Assembly: GCA_021324885.1 (NCBI GenBank)
Contig: JAJPIF010000011.1
Coordinates: 124,001 to 188,000 of the forward strand
Length of the DNA: 64,000 bases
Source: Pseudomonadota bacterium
GTDB lineage: Bacteria > Desulfobacterota > Binatia > Binatales > Binataceae
Reading direction: 5' to 3'
Part shown: piece by piece, positions 8,875 through 17,381 of the stretch
How the letters are laid out: each line of letters begins with the position of its first letter
Numbering within the stretch: the first letter of the stretch is position 1
Notes under the pieces: generated by a model
Database searches by the model: none
The model's input: the letters and a program-made list of their open reading frames with translations, nothing else
What the model was told of the DNA's origin: nothing
Made by a program: the position numbers and the translations under genes

Positions 8875-10134
8875 TTGTCTTTTTCTGAACTGTCCTTGTC
8901 CCCTGCCATTGTCGAGTCGGTGCGCCGGCGAGGCCATCAGCAACCTGCCCCAATCCAGTCCGCCGCAATACCGGTGGTGCTGTCCGGCCGCGACCTGATT
9001 GCCACAGCGGCAACCGGTAGCGGAAAAACCGCGGCGTTTCTGTTGCCGATCCTCGATCGTCTTTATCGCAAACCGGGGCCCGGAATAGGCGCTTTGGTGC
9101 TTGCGCCGACCCGCGAACTCGCATCACAGATCGCCCGCGAGTTTCAGCTTCTGTCGGTCAGCCCCCGCATGCGCGCGGCTGTGATTGTCGGCGGTGAATC
9201 GATGGACCGGCAGATCCGCGACGTACGCGGCGGCGTCCAGGTTGTAGTCGCATGTCCGGGGCGCCTGGTCGACCATCTTGAACGCCGCACTATCAAACTC
9301 GACCGGGTTGAAGTAGTGGTCATCGATGAAGCGGACCGGATGCTCGACATGGGCTTCCTTCCGCAATTGCGCCAGGTGCTGCGCGCGGTCCGGAAACCGC
9401 GTCAGAGCCTGATGTTTTCGGCGACCATGGATGCCGAGGTCGAGCGCGTCGCGCGCGAGTTTCTGAGCGATCCGGTGAGGGTGCGCATGAATGATACCGC
9501 GACGCCGCCCACGGCCATCCGGCAGGCCATCTATCCCGTGACCCAGGACAACAAGGCGGGAATCCTGTTGGGTCTGCTTGCCCGCGAGGGCCTCAACTCA
9601 GCGATCGTCTTCGCGCGAACCCGCAGCCGGGCGGACCGCGTGGCAAGACTGCTGGCGCGAAATCGGATCAGCGTAGTCGCGATTCACGGCGGTCGTTCCC
9701 AAAATCAGCGCAACGCTGCGTTGGCCGGATTTCGAAGTGGCCATTATTCAGTGCTGGTCGCGACCGACATCGCCGCACGCGGCCTCGATATCCCCGGCGT
9801 CTCCCATGTGGTCAACTTCGACCTCCCCGAGACGCCCGATGCCTACATCCATCGAATCGGTAGAACGGCCAGGATGGGCAAATCGGGCGAGGCCTTGAGC
9901 CTGGTGATGCCGGAGGATGGAGCATCGCTGCGCGGCATCGAGCGAACCCTGGGAGTCAGGCTCCAACGCGCAAGCGTAAGCGGGATTGCGATGCCCGATT
10001 TGGCCACCGTCGCGCCCGAGCGGGCGCCCCGCCAGGCGATAGCTCGCCATGCCAGCGCGGGCGCTCACCGGAAAAATTCCCAGCTCTCTTCTCCAAAGCA
10101 TGTGAGTTCATCAGGATGGAGGCGCGGCAGTTGA
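8875..10134 (+). CDS. DEAD-box ATP-dependent RNA helicase (RhlE-like)
   Basis: A 419-residue helicase with all core motifs in order: the Q-motif (QPAPIQSAAIP), motif I ATGSGKT (46-52), PTRELA, DEAD near residue 152, SAT (MFSATMD), the TDIAARGLDIPGV block, and HRIGRTAR. It remodels RNA, typically in ribosome assembly, RNA decay or cold adaptation. The start is TTG at 8875: GGAG sits 5 bases upstream, and the nearby ATG at 8864 is in another frame. The C-terminal tail is short and basic. Its 3' end overlaps the desaturase gene by 19 bases. An RRM protein encoded downstream may share a cold-response role (inference). Confidence 0.93.
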   Translation: MSFSELSLSPAIVESVRRRGHQQPAPIQSAAIPVVLSGRDLIATAATGSGKTAAFLLPILDRLYRKPGPGIGALVLAPTRELASQIAREFQLLSVSPRMRAAVIVGGESMDRQIRDVRGGVQVVVACPGRLVDHLERRTIKLDRVEVVVIDEADRMLDMGFLPQLRQVLRAVRKPRQSLMFSATMDAEVERVAREFLSDPVRVRMNDTATPPTAIRQAIYPVTQDNKAGILLGLLAREGLNSAIVFARTRSRADRVARLLARNRISVVAIHGGRSQNQRNAALAGFRSGHYSVLVATDIAARGLDIPGVSHVVNFDLPETPDAYIHRIGRTARMGKSGEALSLVMPEDGASLRGIERTLGVRLQRASVSGIAMPDLATVAPERAPRQAIARHASAGAHRKNSQLSSPKHVSSSGWRRGS

Positions 10135-11000
10135 TATCACCGCTGATTCAACCATCGCTCAACCGGCGGATCTCAGCTTGCGCAACCGAATGGCCGTGGT
10201 GGCGGACGACGCCGCAGAACCGGGTCATTCTGCCTTGGGTGATTCTGATTCACGCCACCGCGCTGGTTGGTCTGATGCTGTTTCCGCTGCCCGGATGGCG
10301 TGTCGTGCTCGGCGCGGTGGCGATCGCCTGGCTGGGCGGGATCGGTACAACCGTGGGCTATCACCGCGCGATCGCGCATCGCGCTTTGCGGCCGCACCCT
10401 GCGGTCCGCGCGGTATTAATCTTTTTGGCGATGTTCAACGGCTCCGGAGCACCAACTACGTGGGCGGCGACCCACCGGATGCATCACAAGAACGCGGACA
10501 CGCTCGATGACGTCTCGAGTCCTGCCCTGCACGGATTCTGGTGGGCTCATCTGCGATGGTTGTGGCAGGTTGACGCGCCTTCGGTGGAGCGTTACTGCCC
10601 CGACCTGGATCATGTTTCGTATCGAATCTGGAGTCACTTTCAGCCGGCGATCCTGACCTTGTCCTACTTCGGCGGAGGCTACTTTGGCCTGGCGGCCTTC
10701 TTCTGGCTCGGCGCGATCCGCCTGGTGTTCTCGCTCCACGCGCAATGCTTCGTGAACAGCGTCTGTCATACCAAACCCAATACTCCGTTGGGAGAGGATT
10801 CGAGCCGCAACGTGAGATGGCTCGCTGTTATGCATCTCTTCCAGGGCGAGAACTGGCATGAAAATCATCACGCTCGTCCAGGCCTCGCCTGCCTGGGACG
10901 GGCCTGGCATCAGCCGGACGTTGGTTTTGCGGTGATTTGTCTTCTGGAAATGATGGGACTGGTCAGCGAAGTTCGACGCATCCGGCGGGTCGAGTCCTGA
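10116..11000 (+). CDS. Acyl-lipid/acyl-CoA desaturase (membrane di-iron)
   Basis: A 294-residue membrane fatty-acid desaturase with the three histidine boxes that hold the di-iron centre: HRAIAH (HxxxxH), HRMHH (HxxHH) and HENHH (HxxHH). Membrane spans flank the boxes in the usual two pairs. It should introduce a delta-9-type double bond into saturated acyl chains using O2, adjusting membrane fluidity. It starts inside the end of the helicase gene, so both are probably on one mRNA. Together with the helicase and the RRM protein it makes a plausible cold-adaptation group, though that link is inferred from neighbours only. Confidence 0.9.
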   Translation: MEARQLISPLIQPSLNRRISACATEWPWWRTTPQNRVILPWVILIHATALVGLMLFPLPGWRVVLGAVAIAWLGGIGTTVGYHRAIAHRALRPHPAVRAVLIFLAMFNGSGAPTTWAATHRMHHKNADTLDDVSSPALHGFWWAHLRWLWQVDAPSVERYCPDLDHVSYRIWSHFQPAILTLSYFGGGYFGLAAFFWLGAIRLVFSLHAQCFVNSVCHTKPNTPLGEDSSRNVRWLAVMHLFQGENWHENHHARPGLACLGRAWHQPDVGFAVICLLEMMGLVSEVRRIRRVES

Positions 11001-11103
11001 AGACCGGGCAGGCGATGGTTGGTGCTGAAACCCGGAGTTGGCGCCGCCCTATATCATCGGGCTCGCCAATCGCGTATAGTGACGTTGTACTGCTCGGATT
11101 GTT

Positions 11104-11135
11104 CCTTTCACCCAGCCCGGGAATGCGCCTGGGTT
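11104..11135 (+). promoter_or_regulatory. Stem-loop with T-run in the leader of the RRM gene
   Basis: ACCCAG at 11110-11115 can pair with CTGGGT at 11129-11134, followed by TTTTCT. It may end desaturase transcripts or form a 5' leader structure of the RRM gene, which starts 45 bases downstream. The stem is short (6 bp) and unproven. Confidence 0.3.
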
Positions 11136-11178
11136 TTCTGTTCGGAGCCGCCCAGCAAAAACTATCGGAGGGCAATCT

Positions 11179-11478
11179 ATGCCCAGCAAATTATATGTCG
11201 GAAACCTGGCCTACACGGTATCAGGCGCCGATCTCCAGGAACTGTTCGCGCAAGCGGGCGAGGTGCAAAGCGCCACCGTAATCACGGATAAGTTCTCCGG
11301 ACAATCCAAGGGCTTTGGGTTTGTGGAGATGGCCAGTTCCGGTGATGCCGCAACGGCCATCCAGCGCTTCAACGATGCCGATCTCAAGGGCCGCAACATC
11401 AAGGTGAGCGAAGCCAAACCGCGCACCTCGAACGGCGGCGGGGGCGGCGGTGCGAGCCGCGGGCGCAACCGCTGGTAG
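11179..11478 (+). CDS. Small RNA-binding protein with a single RRM
   Basis: A 99-residue protein consisting of one RNA-recognition motif and a short Gly/Arg tail. RNP2 is LYVGNL (5-10) and RNP1 is KGFGFVEM (44-51), with the aromatic residues that stack on RNA intact. The tail (GGGGGGASRGRNRW) resembles that of cyanobacterial and proteobacterial glycine-rich RRM proteins, which are usually cold-inducible. GGAGGG lies just upstream of the ATG. A strong hairpin terminator follows 10 bases after the stop, so it is probably expressed as a short abundant mRNA. Confidence 0.94.
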   Translation: MPSKLYVGNLAYTVSGADLQELFAQAGEVQSATVITDKFSGQSKGFGFVEMASSGDAATAIQRFNDADLKGRNIKVSEAKPRTSNGGGGGGASRGRNRW

Positions 11479-11483
11479 AGAAG

Positions 11484-11514
11484 AAAAAGGCGGGCCGTCG
11501 GCCCGCCTTTTTTC
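11484..11514 (+). terminator. Intrinsic terminator after the RRM gene
   Basis: GGCGGGCC (11489-11496) pairs perfectly with GGCCCGCC (11500-11507) around a 3-base loop. The stem is flanked by AAAAA on the left and TTTTTT on the right, so it can act in both directions. Confidence 0.93.
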
Positions 11515-11968
11515 GTATCCGACGGCCGCGATTTCCCGGCGCCGCGTCTACGTTTCATGTTAGCGCGCGGACCGGGCATGAATGCGCAAAGGGCGCCGGA
11601 CCGGCACGATGGCGCATCGGAAGGTCGAATCGGCTCAGGTAATAATAACTCGACAATTGGATTGTCCTTTGCGTGAGGCCAGCTTACGTTCCGCCTTTGG
11701 CCGACGACTTGCAAGCACACCAGCCTCTTTCGCTGTAATTGTATGGAAATATCCATTTTTGCGGCTCCGGGGCGGGTTAACCGTGGGACTATGCTCTGGG
11801 CTGCTTATCAGATAGAATCATGATACTCGCCCCTCGGATAGAGTCCGCCATATAGATGGCTCCTTGCCGGGACTCCGATGGCCAAAAACAGACGAGCGGC
11901 AAACAGCTTCCAGGCTGCAAGCCCAGTTTCCAATCGCGGAGATTCGTGGATTGGAGGAGGTTCGTACA
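11515..11968. other. Intergenic stretch, no gene seen
   Basis: About 450 bases of mixed composition after the terminator. I find no supported gene. A strong Shine-Dalgarno (GGAGGAGG, 11953-11960) at its right end belongs to the next small gene. Confidence 0.5.
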
Positions 11969-12253
11969 TTGAATGACGTGACGAAGAGAGTCTGGGCAAC
12001 GCATGACTTCAAGGTAAAGATGCTCGATTGGTCCGGCTCTCGTGGTTCACGACTTGCTTACACGTGCCGATTGTGCGGGCGCAAGTTCTGCCTTTTCACA
12101 ATCTCCAATCAGGGCGCCTGGGCGGTGGACGGCGAAGGCCGCGCGCTCCAAAGCGCAGTGAGCGACCGATGGCTGGCAGAAAGCTGCCCCCGCCAGACCG
12201 GTACCAGCGATGACGAGGATCGCAAGCTGCTTTCCAGACCGCCGGCGCATTGA
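11969..12253 (+). CDS. Small hypothetical protein with CxxC-type cysteine cluster
   Basis: A predicted 94-residue protein beginning at TTG 11969, chosen because GGAGGAGG lies 8 bases upstream; the frame is also open further 5' from ATG 11864. Residues 30-42 hold CRLCGRKFC, the half-site of a zinc ribbon, followed by a second cysteine (ESCP) near residue 75. A Zn-binding or nucleic-acid-binding role is possible but not shown. I do not recognise the family. It is the first of several small plus-strand genes in a row. Confidence 0.5.
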   Translation: MNDVTKRVWATHDFKVKMLDWSGSRGSRLAYTCRLCGRKFCLFTISNQGAWAVDGEGRALQSAVSDRWLAESCPRQTGTSDDEDRKLLSRPPAH

Positions 12254-12382
12254 ACTGTTGAATGGCTGAAAGCCATTCTCGATCCGATTTGCATTGCACT
12301 TAAAACGGCTGATGACGGCGATTTCAGCCGCGCCTTTTCGCTTGCATAGCGGGATATCGCAAAAGCTAAAGGAGTATTTGCT

Positions 12383-12676
12383 ATGGAGACCATCTCAGGA
12401 TCACTGGCTATCAGCTACGATTCCAGGAATGAGATGTATACATTGCGCTTCAACCCGGCCTCATCCGGAGCTGACCAATCAACGCACAAGGCTTGTCAGG
12501 CCGACGGGCGTTCCTGCGGCAGGCTCCGAGTGAACCTGGCGGACGCGGTGCAGTTTCTGCAAAAAGCCGGCACCTCTGATCCCATCGCGCTGCTGGCGGC
12601 AACGCGGGTGCAGGGAGGAACGTCGGTGCCGGTGAGCATCACCCGCCATCAGCATGGCAGCCTGCTGCGGGCTTAG
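12383..12676 (+). CDS. Small hypothetical protein
   Basis: A 97-residue soluble protein with a good Shine-Dalgarno (AAAGGAG, 9 bases before ATG). The N-terminal half reads as beta strands (SGSLAISYDS, EMYTLRFNP) and the middle as a helix (NLADAVQFLQKAG). No known motif is recognised. Spacing and strand match the neighbouring small genes at 11969 and 12758. Confidence 0.55.
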   Translation: METISGSLAISYDSRNEMYTLRFNPASSGADQSTHKACQADGRSCGRLRVNLADAVQFLQKAGTSDPIALLAATRVQGGTSVPVSITRHQHGSLLRA

Positions 12677-12757
12677 CAGCAAGGTCTTTTTGCCACGGTT
12701 CGTGATTATGTAATGCCGATGCTTATCGGCCGGTGAAATGCGAATTGAAGGTCAGAA

Positions 12758-13111
12758 ATGATTAATTCCAGTGAACAGGAAGAGCGCAGAACTCAGCGCA
12801 GGAAACAAGAGGAGCGCAGTCGCACGGTTGCGGGGGCGCGAAAGCAAACCCGGGAAGAGGAACTCAGGCGATTGCACCTGCTCGCGACGGAGGTCGCCGG
12901 GTTGATGGGTGGAACGGTGCGGACGCCGGCACCGGGCAATGCCTGGATGTTCATCGATCTCGGCGAGAAGCACGAACTGAGCTTTTACCGCGAAGCCGAC
13001 GAGATCAACATCCGCGGCCGCATCGACGGGATGGCCTACGCTCTTAACGTATCGCCGCGCCTGGCGCCTGCCGACATCGTCAAGGCAATCACGCGAAAGC
13101 GCACGGCATAG
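12758..13111 (+). CDS. Small hypothetical protein with charged N-terminus
   Basis: 117 residues: residues 1-40 are extremely rich in Arg/Glu/Gln and likely a solvent-exposed helix or coiled coil. The rest alternates strands and helices (VAGLMGGTVRTPAPGNAWMFIDLG, shown only as start and end: VAGLMGG ... MFIDLG). It ends in ADIVKAITRKRTA. I recognise no family. The basic, charged N-terminus could contact nucleic acid, but nothing in the sequence proves this. Confidence 0.5.
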   Translation: MINSSEQEERRTQRRKQEERSRTVAGARKQTREEELRRLHLLATEVAGLMGGTVRTPAPGNAWMFIDLGEKHELSFYREADEINIRGRIDGMAYALNVSPRLAPADIVKAITRKRTA

Positions 13112-13305
13112 CTCGTGAGCTTTTGCCGGAATGCGTAGTCATTCACAAGCCGCGGCGGCCGCGGCCGGGTAATTACCGGACCAATTTGCCTGACGCCTCG
13201 GGGCTGGAGTTGAGGCGCAAGCCCGCTTGCGCGCCAAACGGCGCTCTTGCCACTTTGGCCGCTCGGCGCGTGGCATAAAATTCGAAAACCGCCGATCAAG
13301 CAAAG

Positions 13306-13509
13306 ATGAAGCTATTCCATTTGGAACGCACGGAAGACGCCAGCGGCGTCAGCGGCATCGGCAAGGTGGCTGAAGGGGTTGTGTTTGGCGACGGGACCGT
13401 CGTGCTGCGCTGGTTGACGGAAATAAAATCCACCGTCATTTTCGAAAGTATCAAAGACGTGGAGTCCGTTCACGGCCACGAGGGCAGGACCACGATCGTG
13501 TACGAGTGA
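13306..13509 (+). CDS. Small hypothetical protein (GVSGIG...VHGHEGRT type)
   Basis: A 67-residue protein with the pattern ERTEDASGVSGIGKVAEG, then VLRWLTEIKSTVIFES and a C-terminal VHGHEGRTTIVYE. The layout (a compact beta protein ending in a His-Gly-His motif) resembles short proteins I have seen annotated as hypothetical in mobile and accessory DNA, but no function is known to me. Nothing obvious couples it to its neighbours apart from strand. Confidence 0.6.
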   Translation: MKLFHLERTEDASGVSGIGKVAEGVVFGDGTVVLRWLTEIKSTVIFESIKDVESVHGHEGRTTIVYE

Positions 13510-13822
13510 TCGCGCCGCAACCGCGGTTTGCAGTCGGCGCGAACGAATCAGGCGAGGTAATACTCTGTTCTTTCCTCTTTTTGGCCGGCGGGCGACTCCT
13601 CTATCTCAGGACGGACGCAGCCGGTTGGACTTTATCCTCAATTGAGGATAGCCTGTAACACCTGACCTTCCAGGTTTCATTCACTTGCTGAAACGCGCCG
13701 CCACGCTGGCCGCCTTTCCCCAACGATTCAGGGGTATTTGCAGCGGCCCTGGCCGAGCAATCGATGCAAGCAGACATGAAGCCGTGTCACGCACGAATTG
13801 ACGAGCAGCCGAGGACACCCGC
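13510..13822. other. Intergenic region with one perfect palindrome
   Basis: Just over 300 bases without a supported gene. Its main feature is the 18-base palindrome at 13633-13650, listed separately. Confidence 0.5.
13633..13650. promoter_or_regulatory. Perfect 18-bp palindrome, candidate operator
   Basis: TATCCTCAATTGAGGATA is identical to its reverse complement and contains no loop, so it suits a dimeric repressor better than an RNA hairpin. It lies 173 bases upstream of the small gene at 13823. The cognate regulator is unknown. Confidence 0.4.
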
Positions 13823-14026
13823 ATGAACATGAATGATCTTTTTTATCTCGAACAACGAATTACGCACCTCGAGAGCACGTTGCCGGGCCTCAGATTAGCC
13901 CAACTGCGCCATCCGCACGTTGCCTCGCACAAGATCGACCTTCACAATCGCGAATTTGAAATTGCAAATCTCAAGGATAAATTCGGCAGGCTCCAGCACC
14001 AAATGGCGGCTGGAGAACTGTGGTAG
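13823..14026 (+). CDS. Small helical hypothetical protein
   Basis: 67 residues, predicted almost fully helical, with heptad-like spacing (LEQRITHLESTLPGLRLAQ and EIANLKDKFGRLQHQM), suggesting a short coiled coil. GAGGA lies 8 bases before the ATG. There is no recognisable family. It could be a small DNA- or protein-binding accessory protein; confidence that it is a gene rests on the ribosome site and the non-random composition. Confidence 0.45.
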   Translation: MNMNDLFYLEQRITHLESTLPGLRLAQLRHPHVASHKIDLHNREFEIANLKDKFGRLQHQMAAGELW

Positions 14027-14442
14027 GTCTCAGTCGAGCTGGGTGGACTCCACAATTGTATCAGGCGCAAGCGCCTCTTCGGATTGGCGATCGATTGGAA
14101 GCGGCGGGAGGCAGGCACCCTTTCGTGGCGGCTCGCGGACGAGAGGCGCCGGGCCGGCGTTTGGGAAAAGAACATGCGCTGCCATGGTCAGCGGCGCCGT
14201 ACCGGGTTTCGTGCCGCCGGCGGCTTCGATTAGTCCGGGGTCAACCAGAGCGCGCGGAACATTCGATCCGAGCCGCAACAGATTGTATAGTTAGGTTTTT
14301 CGGCCGACAGACGGTATACGCTGTTCTGCTTTGAAATGTTCTCCGCAACATGCTGCGAGTGGAGTTAAAATAGAATCTAACTGAGATGTGAAACGGCGAG
14401 CCTGAGTCTCCTACGGATAATGATTCTGACAGGTGAAAAATA
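14027..14442. other. Intergenic region, no gene seen
   Basis: About 415 bases. Several short frames are open, but none has a ribosome site and convincing composition. The right part is AT-richer, as expected for a promoter of the small membrane protein at 14443. Confidence 0.4.
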
Positions 14443-14565
14443 ATGCTGCCTGTTGATTTAATGTTACTTTCCTTTCTCGTCGGTGTGAGCTTCTTTCTGA
14501 TTTTTTTCACCGGTGCGGTCGCACTGGGTCGCGAAAAAGGCAAACGGAGGAACCCTGACCGGTGA
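14443..14565 (+). CDS. 40-residue single-span membrane protein
   Basis: A very short gene: ATG 14443, stop 14563-14565. It encodes MLPVDLMLLSFLVGVSFF, continuing through LIFFTGAVALG, then a basic tail (REKGKRRNPDR). This is one hydrophobic helix with positive charges on the C-terminal side, so the C-terminus should face the cytoplasm. AGGTGA lies 6 bases upstream of the ATG. Single-span proteins of this size often regulate larger membrane complexes, but no partner is indicated. Confidence 0.5.
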   Translation: MLPVDLMLLSFLVGVSFFLIFFTGAVALGREKGKRRNPDR

Positions 14566-14587
14566 TTACCAGGTCCCGGCAAGGGCC

Positions 14588-14617
14588 AGGTTGCGGAAAA
14601 TCCTTTTTCCGCAACCT
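14588..14617. terminator. 13-bp perfect hairpin after the small membrane gene
   Basis: AGGTTGCGGAAAA (14588-14600) pairs with TTTTCCGCAACCT (14605-14617) around TCCT. It lies 23 bases after the small gene's stop and could end its transcript. No T-run follows, so termination may be weak. Confidence 0.45.
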
Positions 14618-14633
14618 GCTTCCCTTACTTCAG

Positions 14634-14736
14634 TCCCGGAGGGAGAGGAGTAAAGGAAAGCAGCCATCTTTTATCCAGCGTGCGGAACGCAGCATCTTGA
14701 TAAAGGCGTTACCCCGCTTTTTTCCGCACCCTGCCA
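14634..14736 (+). repeat. Dispersed palindromic repeat, copy A
   Basis: This segment matches, in inverted orientation, the segment near 42998-43090. The best-conserved part runs from CAGCCATCTTTTATCC (14661-14676) through GTGCGGAA (14680-14687) to TTCCGCAC (14722-14729); those last two are inverted repeats bounding the core. It is non-coding and small, like a miniature or REP-type element. Confidence 0.7.
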
Positions 14737-14860
14737 CAAATCGCGCGGGCATCGTTGCCGGGTCTTGCTCAGAGTCGGGTTTCGCGAGTCGGAGGGCAGG
14801 GGTTGACGGTATTTGGCACCGTTGTCGCCAAATGATACGAGTAGTGAGTCCGCGCTCGAG

Positions 14861-16318
14861 TTAATCCATCTCTTGCGAGCGCAGTTTGGCGGCGGCGTCT
14901 TCCAGCACCGTGCCCTTGAAGAAATCCGGGTTGAGCGCGGTCCATAACCGCACCGGGTTGGCGAACACGAAATCCCGAAAGTCCTCCTCCTTCATGATGC
15001 CTTTTTCCACCAGTTCGTAGGCCTCGGAGGTCACCTCGCTCATGTCAGGCACGTCCCAATGGCCGATGTCCGAGCCGAAGATCGCGCCCAGCCGCGCCCC
15101 GAACGGATTGGCCTTGCTGTCGAACGCTGACGCCGTTACCGGGTCGTCGGCTTCGCACCCGAAGTAGAAGTGCGGCACGAACAAATCTCGGATGTCCTGC
15201 TTGCGCTGGATTGCGCATCGCTCGAATTCGTCGATCGCCTCGCGATCCTCGCCGATCCCGAGAAAATCGATTCCTTCGCTCGGGTCGCCGTATTTGGCCA
15301 TCTCGCTGCCGAACCGTTGGAACAGGCTGATGAACAGTTCGCGGTCGAGATAGGCGGGATTGTAATTCTCGATCGCGGCGCGGTTGCGCTTTTCCCAATG
15401 CCCAATCAAATCGCAATACAGGCTGCGCGCCCACCCCACGCCGCCTTCCAAAAAAGCGAATTTGAGTTGCGGGAAACGCCGCGTGACGCCGCCCAGAAAC
15501 AGCGACTTGCAAATCGCTTCGCCGGCGGCCCCGAAATGGCCGATATGGTTGTACACGTAGTTGGAAATCGACCGGCGGCTGCCCCATCCCATACCATGGG
15601 AATGGAACGTCGGCACCACGCCCAGTTCGATGCATTTGGCCCACACCGGATCGTAGTCGTATTCGCTGTCGATCCCGTAGGTGTCCATCCAGGTGGCATA
15701 GGGCGCCGCTTGCGGATTTTTGCTGACAATCGCGCTGATCGGGCGGCGCACGAAACTGGGCATCAGGATGGCCTTGAGCTTTAGTTCGCGGACTACATAC
15801 TCGAGTTCATCCAGCGCCTCCTGCGGCGTGTTCATCGGAATCACCGCCACCGGGGTCAGGCGATCGGCGCATTCAGCAAAGACTTCAGCGTGCAGATTGT
15901 TGATCGCGCGGCAGACGGCCAGCCGCACCTCGGCGTCGTCGAAATGGATCGGCAACAGGCATCCGCCGGCGTACACGACCGAGAAATCCAGCCCGATGTC
16001 GTCCAGCCGTTCGCGCAGCAGCCGCGGAATGATCGACGTCGACAGGTCAAGAGTGTTTTTGGTCGGCACGTTCCACCACGGCGTGCGCAGAGCGCGATGC
16101 TCGCGGCGTCCGCGTTCGTCCAGCCGGTACCATGCCGGATCCATCTGGGTGCAGGCGATTTGCGCCGCAAAGCGCGGCAGGATGCTCGGTCCGCCGACCG
16201 CCTTCAGATGGTCAATCAGGGCGGGCCGGTAGTCCAGGCTGTGACCATCGGAGTCGATCACCGGATGGTTCAATTTGGAACGGACGGCCGCCGATTTCGA
16301 GTTCTGCACGAATGCCAT
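14861..16318 (-). CDS. Amidohydrolase-2 family metal-dependent hydrolase/decarboxylase
   Basis: A 485-residue TIM-barrel enzyme of the amidohydrolase-2 (ACMSD/gamma-resorcylate decarboxylase-like) family. The start at 16318 is set by GGAGG 8 bases upstream; the frame stays open further 5' but that part is antisense to the SDR gene. Metal-site landmarks are visible: VIDSDGH near residue 21, FHSHGMGWGS, FLEGGVGWA and IFGSDIGHWD near the end. These enzymes hydrolyse or decarboxylate small aromatic or carboxylated substrates in the cytoplasm. It is divergent from an SDR and a second amidohydrolase, which suggests a shared catabolic route; the substrate is unknown. Confidence 0.88.
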   Translation of the reverse strand: MAFVQNSKSAAVRSKLNHPVIDSDGHSLDYRPALIDHLKAVGGPSILPRFAAQIACTQMDPAWYRLDERGRREHRALRTPWWNVPTKNTLDLSTSIIPRLLRERLDDIGLDFSVVYAGGCLLPIHFDDAEVRLAVCRAINNLHAEVFAECADRLTPVAVIPMNTPQEALDELEYVVRELKLKAILMPSFVRRPISAIVSKNPQAAPYATWMDTYGIDSEYDYDPVWAKCIELGVVPTFHSHGMGWGSRRSISNYVYNHIGHFGAAGEAICKSLFLGGVTRRFPQLKFAFLEGGVGWARSLYCDLIGHWEKRNRAAIENYNPAYLDRELFISLFQRFGSEMAKYGDPSEGIDFLGIGEDREAIDEFERCAIQRKQDIRDLFVPHFYFGCEADDPVTASAFDSKANPFGARLGAIFGSDIGHWDVPDMSEVTSEAYELVEKGIMKEEDFRDFVFANPVRLWTALNPDFFKGTVLEDAAAKLRSQEMD

Positions 16319-16474
16319 GACGGATCCTCCATCTATCGTACGGCCATCATATAGAATTCCCCGGCCGTGCGGGTCAAATCTCCGCCACCCCCGCCTTGCG
16401 CCGGCGGCATTTCCTTTGTCATTCGCCCGCTGGTTGTCGCATTCTGGCAATAACTCAACGGCGGAGAAAAAACG

Positions 16475-17236
16475 ATGGGACAACTGGACGGCAAAATCGC
16501 GCTGGTCACGGGCGCTGGACGCAGTGTCGGACTTGGTATCGCGCAGGAACTGGCCGAAGCGGGAGCCTCGGTCGCGGTCAACGACCTCCACGCCGAGCGC
16601 GCGCAGGAAGCGGTCGATCAGATCAAGAGCGCCGGCGGGCGTGTGATTGCCGCGCCGTTCGACGTCGCCAATCTGGAATCGGTCCGCGCCGGCATCGGAC
16701 GAGTCGAGCGGGAACTCGGCCCTGTCGACATCCTGGTCAACAATGCCGGCATCCCGGAAGGCGTCGGCCCGACCGGCCCCTTCGTCGAGTCGGATCCCGC
16801 GCAATGGCACTTCAATATCGATTTGAACCTTTACGGCTCGATGTACTGTATCCGCACGGTGCTGCCCGGGATGGCGCAGCGCAAATGGGGCCGCATAATC
16901 CAGATTTCCTCCGGCGCGGGCTCGCGTGGTGTCCCCAACGTGTCGATCTACAGCGCGGCCAAGGCCGGTATCGAGGGCCTGCTGCGCAGCGTCGCGATCG
17001 AGATGGCGCAAAGCGGCGTCACGCTCAACGCGATCGCGCTGGGTCTGATGGCCAACACCGGCGAGCGGATGGGCAATTCGGCCTACCTCCAGCGCATCTT
17101 CAGCACGATCCCGATGGGCCGGTTGGGCGAGCCGCGCGAGATTGGCGCGTGCGCGGTGTGGCTGGCCTCCGAGAAGGCCGGCTACGTCACCGGCCAGACC
17201 ATCCATGTCAATGGCGGCTCGGTCCACGGCCGCTGA
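16475..17236 (+). CDS. SDR-family NAD(P)-dependent oxidoreductase
   Basis: A 253-residue classical short-chain dehydrogenase. The nucleotide-binding turn is TGAGRSVGLG (11-20), NNAG lies near residue 90, and the catalytic Ser and YSAAK (Tyr/Lys) follow, with the closing VTGQTIHVNGG. GGAG lies 8 bases before ATG. It probably oxidises or reduces an alcohol/ketone in a degradation or fatty-acyl pathway. It is flanked by divergent and co-directional amidohydrolase genes, so a joint pathway is plausible, but the substrate is not determinable. Confidence 0.93.
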   Translation: MGQLDGKIALVTGAGRSVGLGIAQELAEAGASVAVNDLHAERAQEAVDQIKSAGGRVIAAPFDVANLESVRAGIGRVERELGPVDILVNNAGIPEGVGPTGPFVESDPAQWHFNIDLNLYGSMYCIRTVLPGMAQRKWGRIIQISSGAGSRGVPNVSIYSAAKAGIEGLLRSVAIEMAQSGVTLNAIALGLMANTGERMGNSAYLQRIFSTIPMGRLGEPREIGACAVWLASEKAGYVTGQTIHVNGGSVHGR

Positions 17237-17381
17237 CGCCTGTGAGGCGGCCGCCAGCCGCCGCCATTACTTAACAACGCGTGCGGCCTGGTGCTAGTTT
17301 TCGGACCAGGTCGCCATTTCCGTTGGGAGCAGACGCCATGGCAGAAAGCAACGGTACAGGTTTGTCTCCGCCGATGGGCAC

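Noticed and set aside
16319-17227. N-terminal extension of the first amidohydrolase by about 300 codons
   Set aside because: The extra part lies antisense to the SDR gene. GGAGG before ATG 16318 and the family start motif fix the real beginning.
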